From contig NC_068558.1 of NCBI RefSeq assembly GCF_022201045.2, positions 2,294,001 through 2,358,000 of the forward strand: a stretch of DNA of 64,000 nucleotides, written 5' to 3'. Below the pieces are notes generated by a model. That model ran no database searches, was not told the origin of the DNA, and saw only the letters and a program-made list of their open reading frames with translations. Made by a program: the position numbers and the translations under genes. Each line of letters opens with the position of its first letter. Position 1 is the first letter of the stretch. The DNA comes from Citrus sinensis. Taxonomy: Eukaryota; Streptophyta; Magnoliopsida; Sapindales; Rutaceae. Below, piece after piece: positions 36,363 to 48,220 of this stretch.

Positions 36363-39300
36363 TTAACAATAATCTGAATGGGACTCGTAGAAATCACTTG
36401 GGCAAGGTGACATGACCTCTTGCTCTAGCAGCTGCAAAACCTGGTTCATGGACGGCCGATCATCCGGGTTAGCATCTGTGCACCTTGCAGCTATTTCAAG
36501 AATTGCTTCCACAGTTTCCATATCGGCATCAGCACAGCGTTTATCTATGACATCTTCCAATCTATTCTCTTTCAGTAGGGTGTTCATCTGGATAAGTAGA
36601 AATTGTTATTATTTTGGTACACTCACGAGATGCTAAGAAACCATTTAGTAACTTGTATTGTGTTCATCTGCATAAATAGAGTATCTCTAACTAAGAAATA
36701 TAGTATATCAAGAAAAGAAAGTTCTGGAAAGCATACCCAACCAACAACATTTAAGCCTCTCTTTACAAAAGTCGGATCAGTAGGTCTTTTCCCAGTCACA
36801 AGCTCTAGCAAGAGAACTCCAAAGCTATACACATCGGACTTCTCAGTGGCTCTCCCACTTTGTAGATACTCTGTTTCAAAGTAGTACATAAAAGCAACCA
36901 ATCAGTGAACCATAAAAGGTAATGAATCTTTGGAACTGGAACCGGAAAGAAATGCCAGAGTAAAACATCAATTCCACAAACACACACCTGGTGCTAAATA
37001 GCCAAAAGTGCCAGCCACCACAGTAGTGACATGGGCTTCTTCGTCTACTAAGAGCTTGGCGAGACCAAAATCTGAGACATGGGGCTCCAAGTTCTCATCG
37101 AGGAGGATGTTGCTGGATTTTATATCTCGGTGAATAATCTTTGGACAGCAGTCATGGTGCAAGTACGCCAACCCTCTGGCAGAACCAAGGGCTATTTTCA
37201 AACGAGCACTCCAGTTCAACAATTGCTGTCCTTCACCATGCTCTGAAGGGTAGCAGACATCAATTTTCTTTTCTTTTCTTTTTTTTAAAAAAAAAAACCA
37301 TTAATTAAGAATTTATTTTCAATGACACCTAGTCATGTTAATCTTTCACCATGGAACAGAGTCAGACTACCGGAAAAGCTGATACTTACCATGCAAGAAA
37401 TCATCTAAGCTGCCCATAGAAAGATAATCATAGATGAGAAGCTTTGTTGCAGGGAGTCTGCAATAACCTCTCAGATTGACCAAATTTATATGCTTGATGC
37501 TACCCAGGATCTCTAACTCCCTCTCGAACACTTGATCAGATCCTTCACGACTCCGATCAATTCTTTTAACAGCAAATGTTCCACAATCATTCATAACCAT
37601 CCGGTATACAGTACCAAATCCTCCAGAACCTACAACATCCTCCTCATCAAGAGCCTCCAGCTTCTCAATGATCTCACATGAGGGGTACGGCATATCACCA
37701 TGAAAAGTTATAAGCTTTGTACCTATTGAAGCATTTAAGAATTAGCAGTAAAAAAAAGGGACATGTGCAACATTTTGATTCATATTCAGCTTACTTGTTT
37801 CTTGATCAACTTGCTTTCGGACTTCAGTGTATCTCTTTACAGCTCTTTCCTTCTTTGACAGCAAACAAATCCAAAGGAATGCAAGGAGAACCACAAGTGC
37901 AAGGCCCATTGTGGACATTGCCCCAATCAGCACTCCTTTCATGTAATGAGAGGACCGTTTTGTAGGCACTGCACAAAACCCCCAGAGCAAATAAACTAGT
38001 ATCAGTATTTGGACAACCATTTGCAGGAATCAGCTCTTCCTGATAAATTAACAGTAGGGGCAAAAAACTGCCAGGGACATCTGTTATTCAGTGAAAAACC
38101 AAGGAACATGGCATAATACTTGCCTGCAACTTCATCACTTGATGCATGAGGTAGCACAGCAGGAAATCCCATCGAGGTTCGACATGGCTTGTGTACTTGC
38201 TGACCACAGAGATCTAAATTTCCTATAAACCTAAGCCCAAGTGAAGCAGTCTTAGAACAAGTTCAGAGGACGGACAATTAAACAGAACAGAAGTGATAAT
38301 CAAGAACCAATTTTGATGATATTAAACTTGTCTTAACCACCACATAAAATAAAGGATGACAAAATTGCTTGCTTGTTGTCTAGATAGTTCTCATGAGTGA
38401 CACAATAGATAGCCATATTTAAACTGAGGATATAAATTGATGGATCTGACATTTTAGCACCCCTCAGACAAACAACAGCTAATCATGCAAGCAAAAGCTC
38501 ATCCACATCAAATGGACATTTCATACACAGATGTCTTTGGGTACCATTCAAATCATGACACATAACATGAAATTATTTGAAGCACCAACAAGGGATAGCA
38601 ATTCAAGCACTCATTCTAGTTCCAGTTTTCATCCAGGCTCTGATGAGTGTTTCACAAGGTCAGATGTATGCAAAGAAGATATATAGAAGCAATTTTGTCC
38701 TTATATGGGGTAGGCGGCGGGACTAATTTCATAAGTTCACTACTTAAAAGACATTTTGTCAAACGGCTGTAGAGGAGAGCTCAGATGAAACAAGAGAATC
38801 TGTTACATGTTAATTGGCCTGGCATATTTGATCAAGCATATGCACTGGTAAGAAAACAAGAAAAGCAAAAGAAAACACGAGCATATGCACTGGTAAGAAA
38901 ACAAGAAAAGCAAAAGAAAACACGAGTGCTCACGATTTGTTTCCAAAAGCACTCAGGGCTCCAAAGTCAGGTATCTCACCAGAAAAGAAGTTGGTTGACA
39001 AGTTTCTGCATGAAACAGCACCATACAGTACTATTAAGACATGTTTCCAAGAAATCTGTGAGGGCTTTAAATTGAGATCCGTGAATATCCAAGTTTGTTA
39101 AGGTAATTGTAATTCATTTTAACTTACAGATAGTGCAGATGTGTGAGCCGGCCAAGAGATGACGGTATAGCACCCTTTAGTGAATTGCTTGACAAATCCC
39201 TAAATTCAATAATAAAATATAAGTTAAAGATAATAAACTCAACCAGGATTAAAATTTGGACCTGCAATGGACGACAAGATATCTTACAATATAGTAAGAA

Positions 39301-40321
39301 ACAAAAGGTTTCCAATATTTGCTGGTATTCCTCCTTGCAAATAATTTGCCCTCAAGTACCTACATTAATGATCAAAATGACGCCATCAGGTGTCAAGTGC
39401 ACATACATGAATGAAAGTTATCAAATGCAAGAACAATGAATCAGAGTGAGATGTTCTTTTGTCAAGTTGACTTACAAGGCTCTGAGCTCTGTACAATTTG
39501 TAATCTCATTCGGAATAGATCCATGTAAGCTGTTTTGATGAAGCGCCCTGTTTCAGGGTGAAATTGAATTACAATCAGAGATTTTGCAGGCAGAAAAGCA
39601 AAAAAGGGTCAAGAAGGGTATTGAACTTACAGTCTTTGCAATTTATCAAGTCTACCAATGCTGGGAGATATAATGCCGCCTAATTGCATATATGGCAGAT
39701 TTCTGAATAACCCATCACGTGAATTAATTTTTTAACAAAGTAAAACAATTTGCAGTAATTTGAAAAGAGCAAAGTAGAGTTACATACATAGAGCGGACTC
39801 GCTGATCATGGGTATGGCAAGAAATGCCAGTCCATTTGCAAGGAGATTCATCAGTAGCTTGCCAGTTCCCAAGCAAATTTCTACTATCATTCAAAGAGCT
39901 TTTGATTTCTAGCAATGTCATGCCTGGAAAATATGATTATATCATCAATAATATCCCAACTTTAACCTCAATTTGACTCTCGTCTAAAAGATTATCTTTT
40001 GTATAATACTAAAAGCAACACTAAAACATCATGTTAAGAACTTTGTTTCTTTTCCCCCCGGTCAAAAACATCACCTTTTAGCTGCCAATGAAAGTCCCAA
40101 ACTCAAAACTGCCGATTTCTCAGCCCAAAAAAAATAATAATAATAAATAATAAAACAAAACAAAATAAATAAAGAAATAAAAAAGAAGAACTCGAAATGG
40201 AATATGATATGTAATATGGTTTTTTTTTCTTACCATCTTCAGTGAGAGCAAGGCAGCAAGAGCTGAAGAGGGTTGCTGCAAAAATCACTGTCAAGATCAA
40301 AACCAGCTCATGCATTTTCAT
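36363..40321 (-). CDS. LRR receptor-like Ser/Thr kinase, At5g62710/FEI-like (LRR XIII)
   Basis: Plasma-membrane receptor kinase of 603 residues. Thirteen exons in transcription order: 40234-40321, 39788-39923, 39631-39702, 39476-39547, 39288-39359, 39128-39199, 38934-39005, 38124-38230, 37795-37968, 37390-37722, 36988-37242, 36737-36870 and 36363-36587. Layout: signal peptide (1 to about 27), LRRNT with the [10 protein letters not shown] cap (about 55-65), five LRRs each in a 72-nt exon (exons 3-7), a membrane span about 243-267, then a kinase. The Gly loop is G320-SGGFG, the catalytic Lys is K341, HRD has D439, DFG has D457 and APE ends at E485. It is therefore an intact RD kinase. The C-terminus is SHSDYC. 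FEI kinases act in cell-wall and root growth signalling; the role of this member is not established here. The intron after exon 8 begins with GC instead of GT. Confidence 0.92.
38124..38124 (-). other. GC-AG splice donor after exon 8 of the receptor kinase
   Basis: The exon ends GTTGCAG and the intron starts GCAAGT. Only this choice keeps frame with the next exon (TGCCTACAAAACGG, giving VAVPTKRSS). The nearest GT, 5 nt further, would shift the frame and lose the membrane span. GC-AG introns with the extended donor G|GCAAGT are a known minor class (about 1 percent) in plants. Confidence 0.8.
38836..38925. repeat. Exact 45-bp tandem duplication beside an exon
   Basis: Unit 1 is 38836-38880 and unit 2 is 38881-38925, both starting GCATATGCACTGGTAAGAAA and ending AGAAAACACGA. 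It lies in intron 7 of the receptor kinase and touches the donor region (donor GTGAGCAC at 38926-38933). No difference between units was seen, so it is recent. Confidence 0.9.
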
Positions 40322-41769
40322 TTCTTCTCACAAATGGGCTCTTGCTATGCGCTAAGCCACTGTACAATGAGTGTACACACAGCCAGAGAAATGAGAAGCT
40401 GTGATGACAACAGTGCCTGGGAGAGGAGCGATGATAGTTTGAACTACTATTGATAAATCTAATTATTATTTGAAGCACTAAAGAGAGAGAGAGAGAGAGA
40501 GTAAAAATGCTTTATTTTTCCTATTTTCTATGACCTGAGTGAAAGACACCTTTTGAAAGTGTCTATGGAAAGTTGTGCGGTAAATAAGTAGCCGTTGTCC
40601 AATGAAATTCAAACACTTTGTTCCAAACAATACTCTTCTCGAGTACGAAATTTAAACTACTCGCTTCACATGACAAAGTTAAAACATTTTTGGGATTTTT
40701 AAAAATAAAATGCTTAAGTTTGGCACGTGTAAGATGGTTAGTAGAGAGTATGGGGCAATTTGTGTATCCACAAAATTAGCTTTCGAAGGTACTGCTTTTG
40801 TTTTTTTATATTAAAAAGTCTGCGGCTGCATTGAAACATGTCTGACTCACTCATTTTTAAGACATTGACGTGTCTTATGCGCTGTGTAGCTAGAGGTTTT
40901 ATTTAAGGCCAAATCTTGGGCCATCCTATTGAGCCCTCATGAATGATTATGGGGCCAACTCTATTTTACTTTCATTTTCACGGGCATCCGTTTGAAAGGT
41001 TTCTTTCCTACTAAAGCTAGCCTTTTTTATCTGTATAATTTGCCTAATCTTGCTGAACCCAGAAAGCATTTGGAGGTTTTTTGTTCAAAATTTGAGTTTA
41101 AACTAGGTTTAGGCATGGTAGGTCGATGTTGATTTGGTAATGATTTATTTGTGCAATGTATGATGCCAATTCACTGGGGCTACAATGTGATGGTGCTTAT
41201 CTACTACAATTGATTTTATGATTTGACCATAAGTCGTAGACCTCTTAATTAGCAAAGCCATTTGGGTCAAATTTGGATGATGGTCTTTCACCAGACACCA
41301 GCATTGATTTGAATTTAGACCTGAGGCTAAAAGAGCCTTCACCTTTACTATAAACATACTCAAACCAAACGAAACATGTTCAACTTCAGAATCATGAGTA
41401 GCTTTCTGCTGTAGATGCTTACGTTTCAAGCAAACGGTGGTCACACTGTGGCCAGCTTTATATGGTCGCAAAGCATATTGATTTGAGATATGGCACATTT
41501 TAGGAAATGGGGGTTGCAGAGATGGCAATATCAAGTCTAGCAAATAATATATTAGTACTTCGCTCAAGAAAGCGTTGGTCAAGTTTACTAAAATCACGTC
41601 ATCAACATCTTAATAAAAGGAGATTAAAATTACAATCAAAGAGCATGCTACCAGGACAGACAAGGAGTGGGTGACTGATTATATTTCACTGATCTTGATT
41701 TCAACACCATCGGCTGGTATCGGATGTGAAAGATATATAAATCATATCTGCATCCGGATTGAGTAGTTC
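40322..41769. other. Upstream region of the receptor kinase; unassigned ORF
   Basis: A (GA)n tract at 40483-40501 lies in the probable leader or promoter of the kinase gene, 160 bp upstream of the ATG. A 150-codon minus ORF at 41145-41597 has no recognised domain. It lies directly downstream of the P450 pseudogene on the same strand, so it could be its decayed 3' part, but I could not match it. Confidence 0.4.
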
Positions 41770-43409
41770 CCACATGAATTTCCATGAAAATTATATGAGA
41801 CAAAGTTCGTATTGGCTCAAATTTAAAAAATGGGATCGACAGTTTTTCTTTACTTGTTTGCAGTGGACAGTCGGTGAAGAAGGAGCACAATTTGTAATCG
41901 AGCAAGCATGTTTCCAGCCAGCTCTAATTCCTTTAACCAACCCATCAAACAATTTATCCATGGACTCTAAAAGTGGCCCTGCTCAAAGCTTATGAATAAC
42001 TTTCCAATGTTCTCGAATGTCACTTGTAAACATCAGATGTGAAATCACAGTCATTTGGAGAATGACTAAGTTGCAGCATCCATAAATAACAAGATCTGGT
42101 AATGGCATTGGATACGACCACACTTCAAAAATTTGTTCACGGGGTGCATATTATTTTTCAATTAGCAGTATCCTTATGTTCTGTTATTGGTGATCACTTT
42201 TCCGCTGTGTATATGGGGTGTTTAACGAAAAAATTGCCTCGTGATAGAAAAGTTGTGTCAGCTTAGCGAATATTAACTTGACGATCTTGCGCCAGGACCC
42301 GATTTTTACCTTCTTTGCTTCATCGGACATTTGGACCTACCCTTTTTGGCCCACAAGATCGACAATGGGCCATTCAAGCTCAAAGGAATCGTACGATCGA
42401 AATACAAATTTGTTGATTGCCGGGAAACATGTAATAATTAACGGTGATCCGAGCTCGTGGGTTCTGTACATTTCTACTCCATCACGGTACCCTGATCATC
42501 AGATTTTTTTTTTTTTTTTCTCTTTTAAGAGTCAAAGCTCATGGCCAAGCGATTGGGCTTTTGGGGGGTACAGCAGAGAAATGTAAAAATAAACAAATAA
42601 ATATTTGCACCTAAAATTATCTTAAATATTTTGAAATGACACACAATAATTACGGTTAAATACTCGTTTAGTTCTTATATCTTAAGTTAAGTACTTGTTT
42701 AATCTTTATATTTTGAAAAATGTCTTAAAACATCTTTGCCATTGAATATGTGATACTTATGCATTTTTTTTTCTTTTGCAATTATACCCTTACAACAATA
42801 TTTTGGAAATAAATTATTTATCTATAAAAAAATTAATACCAATAGTAAAATAACATTAAATGTAATTTTTTGTTCTATTTTACTTTCGGATTAATTTGGT
42901 AAATTATTTTTTATAAATAATTATTAATAAGATCATTGCAAAATTACCAATTATTGCTTTAAAATTGTGGTAAGGGTATTATTGCAAAAGTAAAGGAAAT
43001 ATGAGGGCATGAGTGTCATTTATTCAATACGAAGAGTATCTTGAGGTATTTTTTAGAATATAAAAATTAAACGGACACTTAACCTGAAATATAAGACCTA
43101 AATGAGTAAACTACTAATTAATAAAGCCATTGATACGAAGAATGAATTTCAAATTAAGATGTCTTACTTACTTCTGTTGCTTAGAGTTGATGAAATCATC
43201 AGGGCGGCGAATGTTCTTGAAGTACCCAAGAAAGGTGAACATTTCCCCGATAGAAGGGAAGCCCACTTGACCGGGTGGCAACCTCGGCCCGGAATATCGA
43301 AACTTCAGAGGAAGCGTATACTACAACAGCTAGTTCCAGTATTCCACCACCACAACAGCAGCCCCAAAATGGGCATCGCTCCAAGAAGAAATGCAACCCA
43401 TACTCCCAT
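41770..43409 (-). pseudogene. Cytochrome P450 pseudogene (CYP85-clan-like), at least three decayed exons
   Basis: Exon 1 (43172-43409) starts at an ATG with a hydrophobic anchor (MGVWVAFLLGAMPILGLLLW). It then shifts frame, with a stop, into LKFRYSGPRLPPGQVGFPSI and continues to RPDDFINSKQQ before a perfect donor GTAAGT. Exon 2 (about 42285-42495) reads GVEMYRTHELGSPLIITCFP then AINKFVFRSYDSFELEWPI, and hits a TAG. Its acceptor carries one extra G that breaks the join. A third piece (about 41780-41985) reads AGPLLESMDKLFDGLVKGIR and then loses frame. These are the membrane anchor, Pro-rich hinge and B-region of a microsomal P450; the clan is judged from the LPPGxxGxPxIGE and MYRTH…GSP pattern. 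No haem-binding Cys region was seen. A MITE-like insertion lies in intron 1. Confidence 0.8.
42650..43113. mobile_element. MITE in the P450 pseudogene intron
   Basis: The left end is GGTTAAATACTCGTTTAGTT…TCTTATATCTTAAGTTAAG. The right end read inward is AGTTTACTCATTTAGGTCTT…ATATTTCAGGTTAAGTG. The arms face each other around an AT-rich core that has ACCCTTACAACAATA and its opposite TGGTAAGGGTATTATTG. The same family occurs at 57905-58556. Confidence 0.6.
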
Positions 43410-45679
43410 TGTTGTTTCCACGATCCTACACTCCTTTTACTACTGTAGTAAAATATAATACAACAGTGATTTACTCACTCATTTCACGTGTCTTGTGTTG
43501 TTCTTTATAAATTTAACCTTTATATCAAACAGGCTCATATTTATCGGAGTTGTACATTGTATGTTCCTCGTAGATTACTCTTCTAGCCCTAAATTGCAAA
43601 GAGAAAAGATTTCCTACCCTACACATCTTCACAATATGTAAATATGTGACGTCTTCTTCATAAATTTAAGCTATAATAATATATATATATATATAGGCTT
43701 ATATATCTATTTGATAGATTATTCTTCTAACCCTAAATTGCAAAATAACAGTGTACAAATAAATTAATGATTCTAATTTTAATATTATTTATGATATTAT
43801 ATTAATTAGAGATAAGTATATTACTGTGGAATATGTCGTCGCGGGAGGTGTAAACATAACTCCACACTTATTACTTTAATGGATCTTGCAATTTTGCGTC
43901 TTCTTCTGCTTTTTTAATTATTATTACAATATTACTTATATTTTACAAATGGGACCAATCCATCGACAACATTTTTATTTGAGGAGCGATTTGTCTTACT
44001 AGCCTAGGTCTAGATGCTTCCTAGCAAGTAGTGCAAGTTGGTGTAGAGATTTTTAGATATCGGACCGAGCTTGTTGAATATGGGTTGTTCGCTTGTTAAG
44101 TGCACCACGGCTCACTAGTTGTATGGGACAGTCCACTGCTAAGCATATTCTACTGTTAGATGGACTTTTACTGAGCGTATCCGTACGCGCCAATTTAGTC
44201 TTTGTTGGTGATAAATTTGAGCAGCCTGTGACATATCAGTACCCTAAGAAACCCCATTTTTACCATGCATGTTAACCCCTTGTTGTCAAACTTTAACACA
44301 ACAAAGAGTAAGTAATTCCGTTAGTCTTATTTCCCTAAAATTTTAAATTTTAAACCATAATTAATTTTTAGTCAAGGCTAAAAATAGTCCAAAAAACAAA
44401 AATAATGAAATTTGATAACACAAGTTTTGGATATATTTTAAAACTTTACTAGAAAATGATTTGTTTTGCCAATTAAGAGGGGTCCTGATCATTTTCCATT
44501 GTTTGAAAAATGTATATATATTACTCTTCATTTCTCTTTAAATTCATTATTCCTCCTTAAAACTATATAAATAATTGTTAAAAAGGAAAAAAAAATCATT
44601 TTTTACTTAAAAAAATCCAGTGTTAAATTAACAAAATGAAAACCTTAAGTAGCTTAAGATATGATGACGAGAAATCTTTTTTTCTTTTCTTGAAGTTGCC
44701 CTGCCACATCCCTGAAAAAGTGCTAAATTATAAATAACTCGAGAAGAATTTGGGTTTAATACTGAGCCAAGCTTTTTACGATATTATGATTGATAGTTAT
44801 AGGGTAAGACATACAAGTAAAACCTCGATAAATTAATATTTAACAAATAAAACCTCTGTTAAATAATAAATTTTTTCAATCTCTACCCCGTATTCAACGT
44901 GCTAAATTATAATTCTATTAATTTATAATCGCTTAATTAATAAAATTTTTTGGTCTCAATGTTATTAATTTATCGAGATTTTACCATAATAAGTAATTAA
45001 ACTTTAACACTGGATTCAATTTGATAATGGAAGGACTAGAATTAGGTCATTAAAATTTTAATCAAGCCGAATACGAAATTAAAAAAAAAAAAAGATTAAT
45101 TCACACTCTAAAGTAAAAAGAATCGTCTGGCTAACTACCTGTCTGAATAATATTTGACCAGTTTATATTAAATGATTTATACCATGATTTCTTTCAATCT
45201 TTTATTGGCATTTGAAAATACCCAACATTTGTAACTAAATATTTCATCAACGATTAAATGTTAAAAACCTATTATACTATTTCTGTGAGCTAATTGAGCT
45301 TTTGTATATGTCCGTAAAGTTAGGATCAAACCGCACAACAAATTTAACCAGTGTTACAAATCTGATTGGACCGTAACTGCTTCCCAAAATGCGCGTGTTA
45401 AGACCGGACGCTATGTATACTTTCAGCTCACGCATAGTTGACCAAATTAATAAACACGTTGCATGCGTGTCACCATGGGCACGTTTCTGGCATGTCACTT
45501 ATCTTCAATTAGAATTTTCAGCAAATGTCCGAGTAATCAGCCTAGCTAGTACACCCACCACACTTCTATATCAGTCATATGTTATTCTTTCTTATTTTGC
45601 TTGCACTCTTATAATTAAAAGGGCATTAAGATTAAACGAAATTAATTAGTAAGCACACAAGAGAGAAAATTAATTAAAT
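43410..45679. other. Intergenic DNA upstream of the first NPF2-type gene
   Basis: No gene supported; one MITE is listed separately. A duplicated stretch CTTCTAACCCTAAATTGCAAA / CTTCTAGCCCTAAATTGCAA occurs near 43580 and 43722. The promoter of the NPF gene should lie in the last few hundred bases. Confidence 0.4.
44817..44985. mobile_element. Short MITE with GTAAAACCTCGATAAATTAA ends
   Basis: The left end is GTAAAACCTCGATAAATTAA, and the right end read inward is GGTAAAATCTCGATAAATTA. The arms continue as near reverse complements through an internal AAATAATAAATT/AATTTATAAT region. About 170 bp, non-coding. Confidence 0.65.
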
Positions 45680-47662
45680 ATGGCAAATAATATCCATTCT
45701 TCTTCTGCTTCCACAGTGGAGCAAGACCCTTCTGCTAAGAAACCTGGAGGATGGAGAGCCATAAAGTACATACTTGGTAATTTTCATAATTTTTTTTTGT
45801 GTGTGTGTGTGTGTACATGATTTGATTTGTGAGTGGATTTAATTAATTACTTATTATTGAAGGGAACGAGACATTCGAGAAATTGGCTTCGATGAGTTTG
45901 ATAAGCAATATAACAGTGTATCTGCAAACCAATTACAACCTGGGAGGTGTTCTTTTGGTTAACATAGTAACCATATGGTCCGGTTCCAGCAACATTACGT
46001 CATTGCTGGGTGCTTTCGTTTCTGACGCTTATTTGGGCAGGTTCCGCACCCTCCTCGTCGGCTCCATTGCCTCTCTACTGGTAGTTAAGGAGGTTAATTA
46101 AAATGCATTAATTTTTGGTTGCATATTCTTGGTAGGGGTTAGTAAGACTAAGGCTCGTGTCTCCATAATTTTTACAGGGAATGTTGATAATGACACTGAC
46201 AGCAGGCATACATCAGCTGAGACCCTCTAGCTGTAGTGATCCGCCTAATTGCCCTCAGCCTCAAGGTTGGCAATTCTGCGTCCTCTTCGCTGCACTTACA
46301 CTGCTATCCATCGGAGCAGGTGGGATTAGGCCTTGCAACATTGCCTTTGGTGCTGATCAATTCGACACCACCACCGAGAAAGGACGGGCACAACTAGAAA
46401 GCTTCTTCAATTGGTGGTACTTCTCTTTTACCGTTGCCCTCGTTGTAGTACTCACAGGCGTTGTCTACATTCAGACAAATGTCAGTTGGGTTCTTGGCTT
46501 CGCAATCCCAACAGCTTGCCTTGCCTTCTCCATAACCCTTTTCTTGTTGGGCCGCCGCTGTTACATTTACATAAAACCTGCAGGAAGTGTCTTTTCAGAC
46601 ATGGCCAAAGTGGTCGTAGCTGCCTGTAGGAAGCGATGTTTTAGCGTTGAACCAGGTTGCGAGCATAACTATTATGACCCCCCTTTGATGATAAAGCTCA
46701 AGCGCACCAACAGATTCAAGTGCCTTGATAGAGCTGCTTTAATTACTGAACCAAGTCACGAGTTGCAAGAACAAGGGACGCCCAAGAATGGGTGGAGACT
46801 TTGTAGCTTGCAACAAGTAGAACAACTGAAATGTTTAATAGCAATCTTGCCTGTTTGTGTATCGGGAATCGCTTGTTTCATATCAATGGACCAACAGAAC
46901 ACATTCGGAATCCTACAAGCAATTCAAATGAACAAATCAGTGGGACCACATTTCAAAATGCCACCAGCCTGGATGAATATCACATCAATGCTTGCATTGT
47001 CATTATGGATCCTCATTTACGAGCGGTTATACATTCCAGTGGCCACAAAAATTGCCGGAAAGGTAAAAAGACTGACACTGCAACAAAGAATAAAGACCGG
47101 TATCGTAATGTCGATTCTATGCATGTTAGTGGCAGGATCTGTCGAGAAAAGACGACGTGAGTTGGCTTTGAAACACGATTCGTTTGTGTCGCCCATGAGC
47201 CTTTTGATACTTTTGCCGCAGTATGCCCTTTCAGGTCTGACCGAAGCGTTCGCTGCTGTTGCTATAATGGAGTTCTTCACCAACCAAATGCCTGAAAGCA
47301 TGAGAACTGTTGCAGGGGCGGCATTTTTTCTCAGCTTGTCCGTAGCAAGCTACGTGAGCTCATTGGTTATTAATATCATCCACCGGGTGACTAAAAGAAC
47401 GGGGAATTCGCCATGGCTGGGAGGTCATGATTTGAACAAGAACCGGCTCGACTATTACTACTACATCATTGCCGGCCTTGGAGCTGTGAATTTTGTCTAC
47501 TTCAGCTTCTTCGCTAGTCACTTTGTGGTTAATACTACTGTTGCTGAAACTGGGGTAAAGGATGTGCAATTAGAGAACGTGGTTGCGGGTAACTCAGCAA
47601 ACTTGCCAAGGAGAGAATCTATAGATGAAGAGAAGGGATTGGAAAGGCCTGACACTAGCTAA
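45680..47662 (+). CDS. NRT1/PTR FAMILY transporter, NPF2-type, fused last exons
   Basis: Proton-coupled membrane carrier of 599 residues. Exons 45680-45776, 45863-46080 (the family's 218-nt exon) and 46178-47662 join in frame. The ExxEK proton-coupling motif is ETFEK at residues 35-39. The PTR signature [19 protein letters not shown] lies early in exon 3. The central hydrophilic loop and the second six membrane spans follow (WRLCSLQQVEQLK, PESMRTVAGAAFFLS). The intron that the two downstream paralogues have between QFR and the LDKAA block is absent: NRFKCLDRAAL is read through without interruption. The sequence is clearly more diverged than genes 2 and 3 are from each other. The substrate could be nitrate or a specialised metabolite; not decidable here. 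Confidence 0.92.
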
Positions 47663-48220
47663 TTAGCAAAATAGGAATCTATAGTTTTTTTTTTTAATAT
47701 ATAATTTTGTGTTATAATAGATATATAGATACTATTTGTTTGCTTACTTTCTTCTTCTCTCTTGTTTTTTTTTTAATTTTATTTTCCTCAGGAGAATAGT
47801 TTAATTGTAAAAATACAGTGACTCAATTTTTTTAGGAAATAGTACAGCAATAATGCTACTTTACAAAAAAAAAAAAAAGAAAAAAAAATCGAGAATCGGA
47901 TTTCATGTTTCTTTTTATTTTTTATATTTTCAATAAGTCATGGCTATGTTAAAGTTGTTTCAAGGTGGAGAACAAATCACAGCCACACACACAAAAATAA
48001 TAAATAGTAAAAAATACGTTATAACTTTAATTGTATGTTTATAAAAGAGTGTCAACAGAGCTAGACCCTTTTCAATATATATTGTATTAAATATAAAGCA
48101 GATAAGATTATGGTTGTCAGTATTTTCATAATTTTGTTTGTTAACTCTTTAAATCCTAAAATAAAGGAGTACTGATATTTACTCCAAAAGTTATCTAATA
48201 AGTACTCACAAAATCATTAA

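Noticed and set aside
38050..38130. GT donor 5 nt after exon 8 of the receptor kinase
   Set aside because: It shifts the frame into a sequence lacking the membrane span; the GC donor keeps the conserved protein.
41145..41597. 150-codon minus ORF as a new gene
   Set aside because: No recognisable family. Its place after the P450 relic makes decayed sequence as likely, so it is only mentioned.
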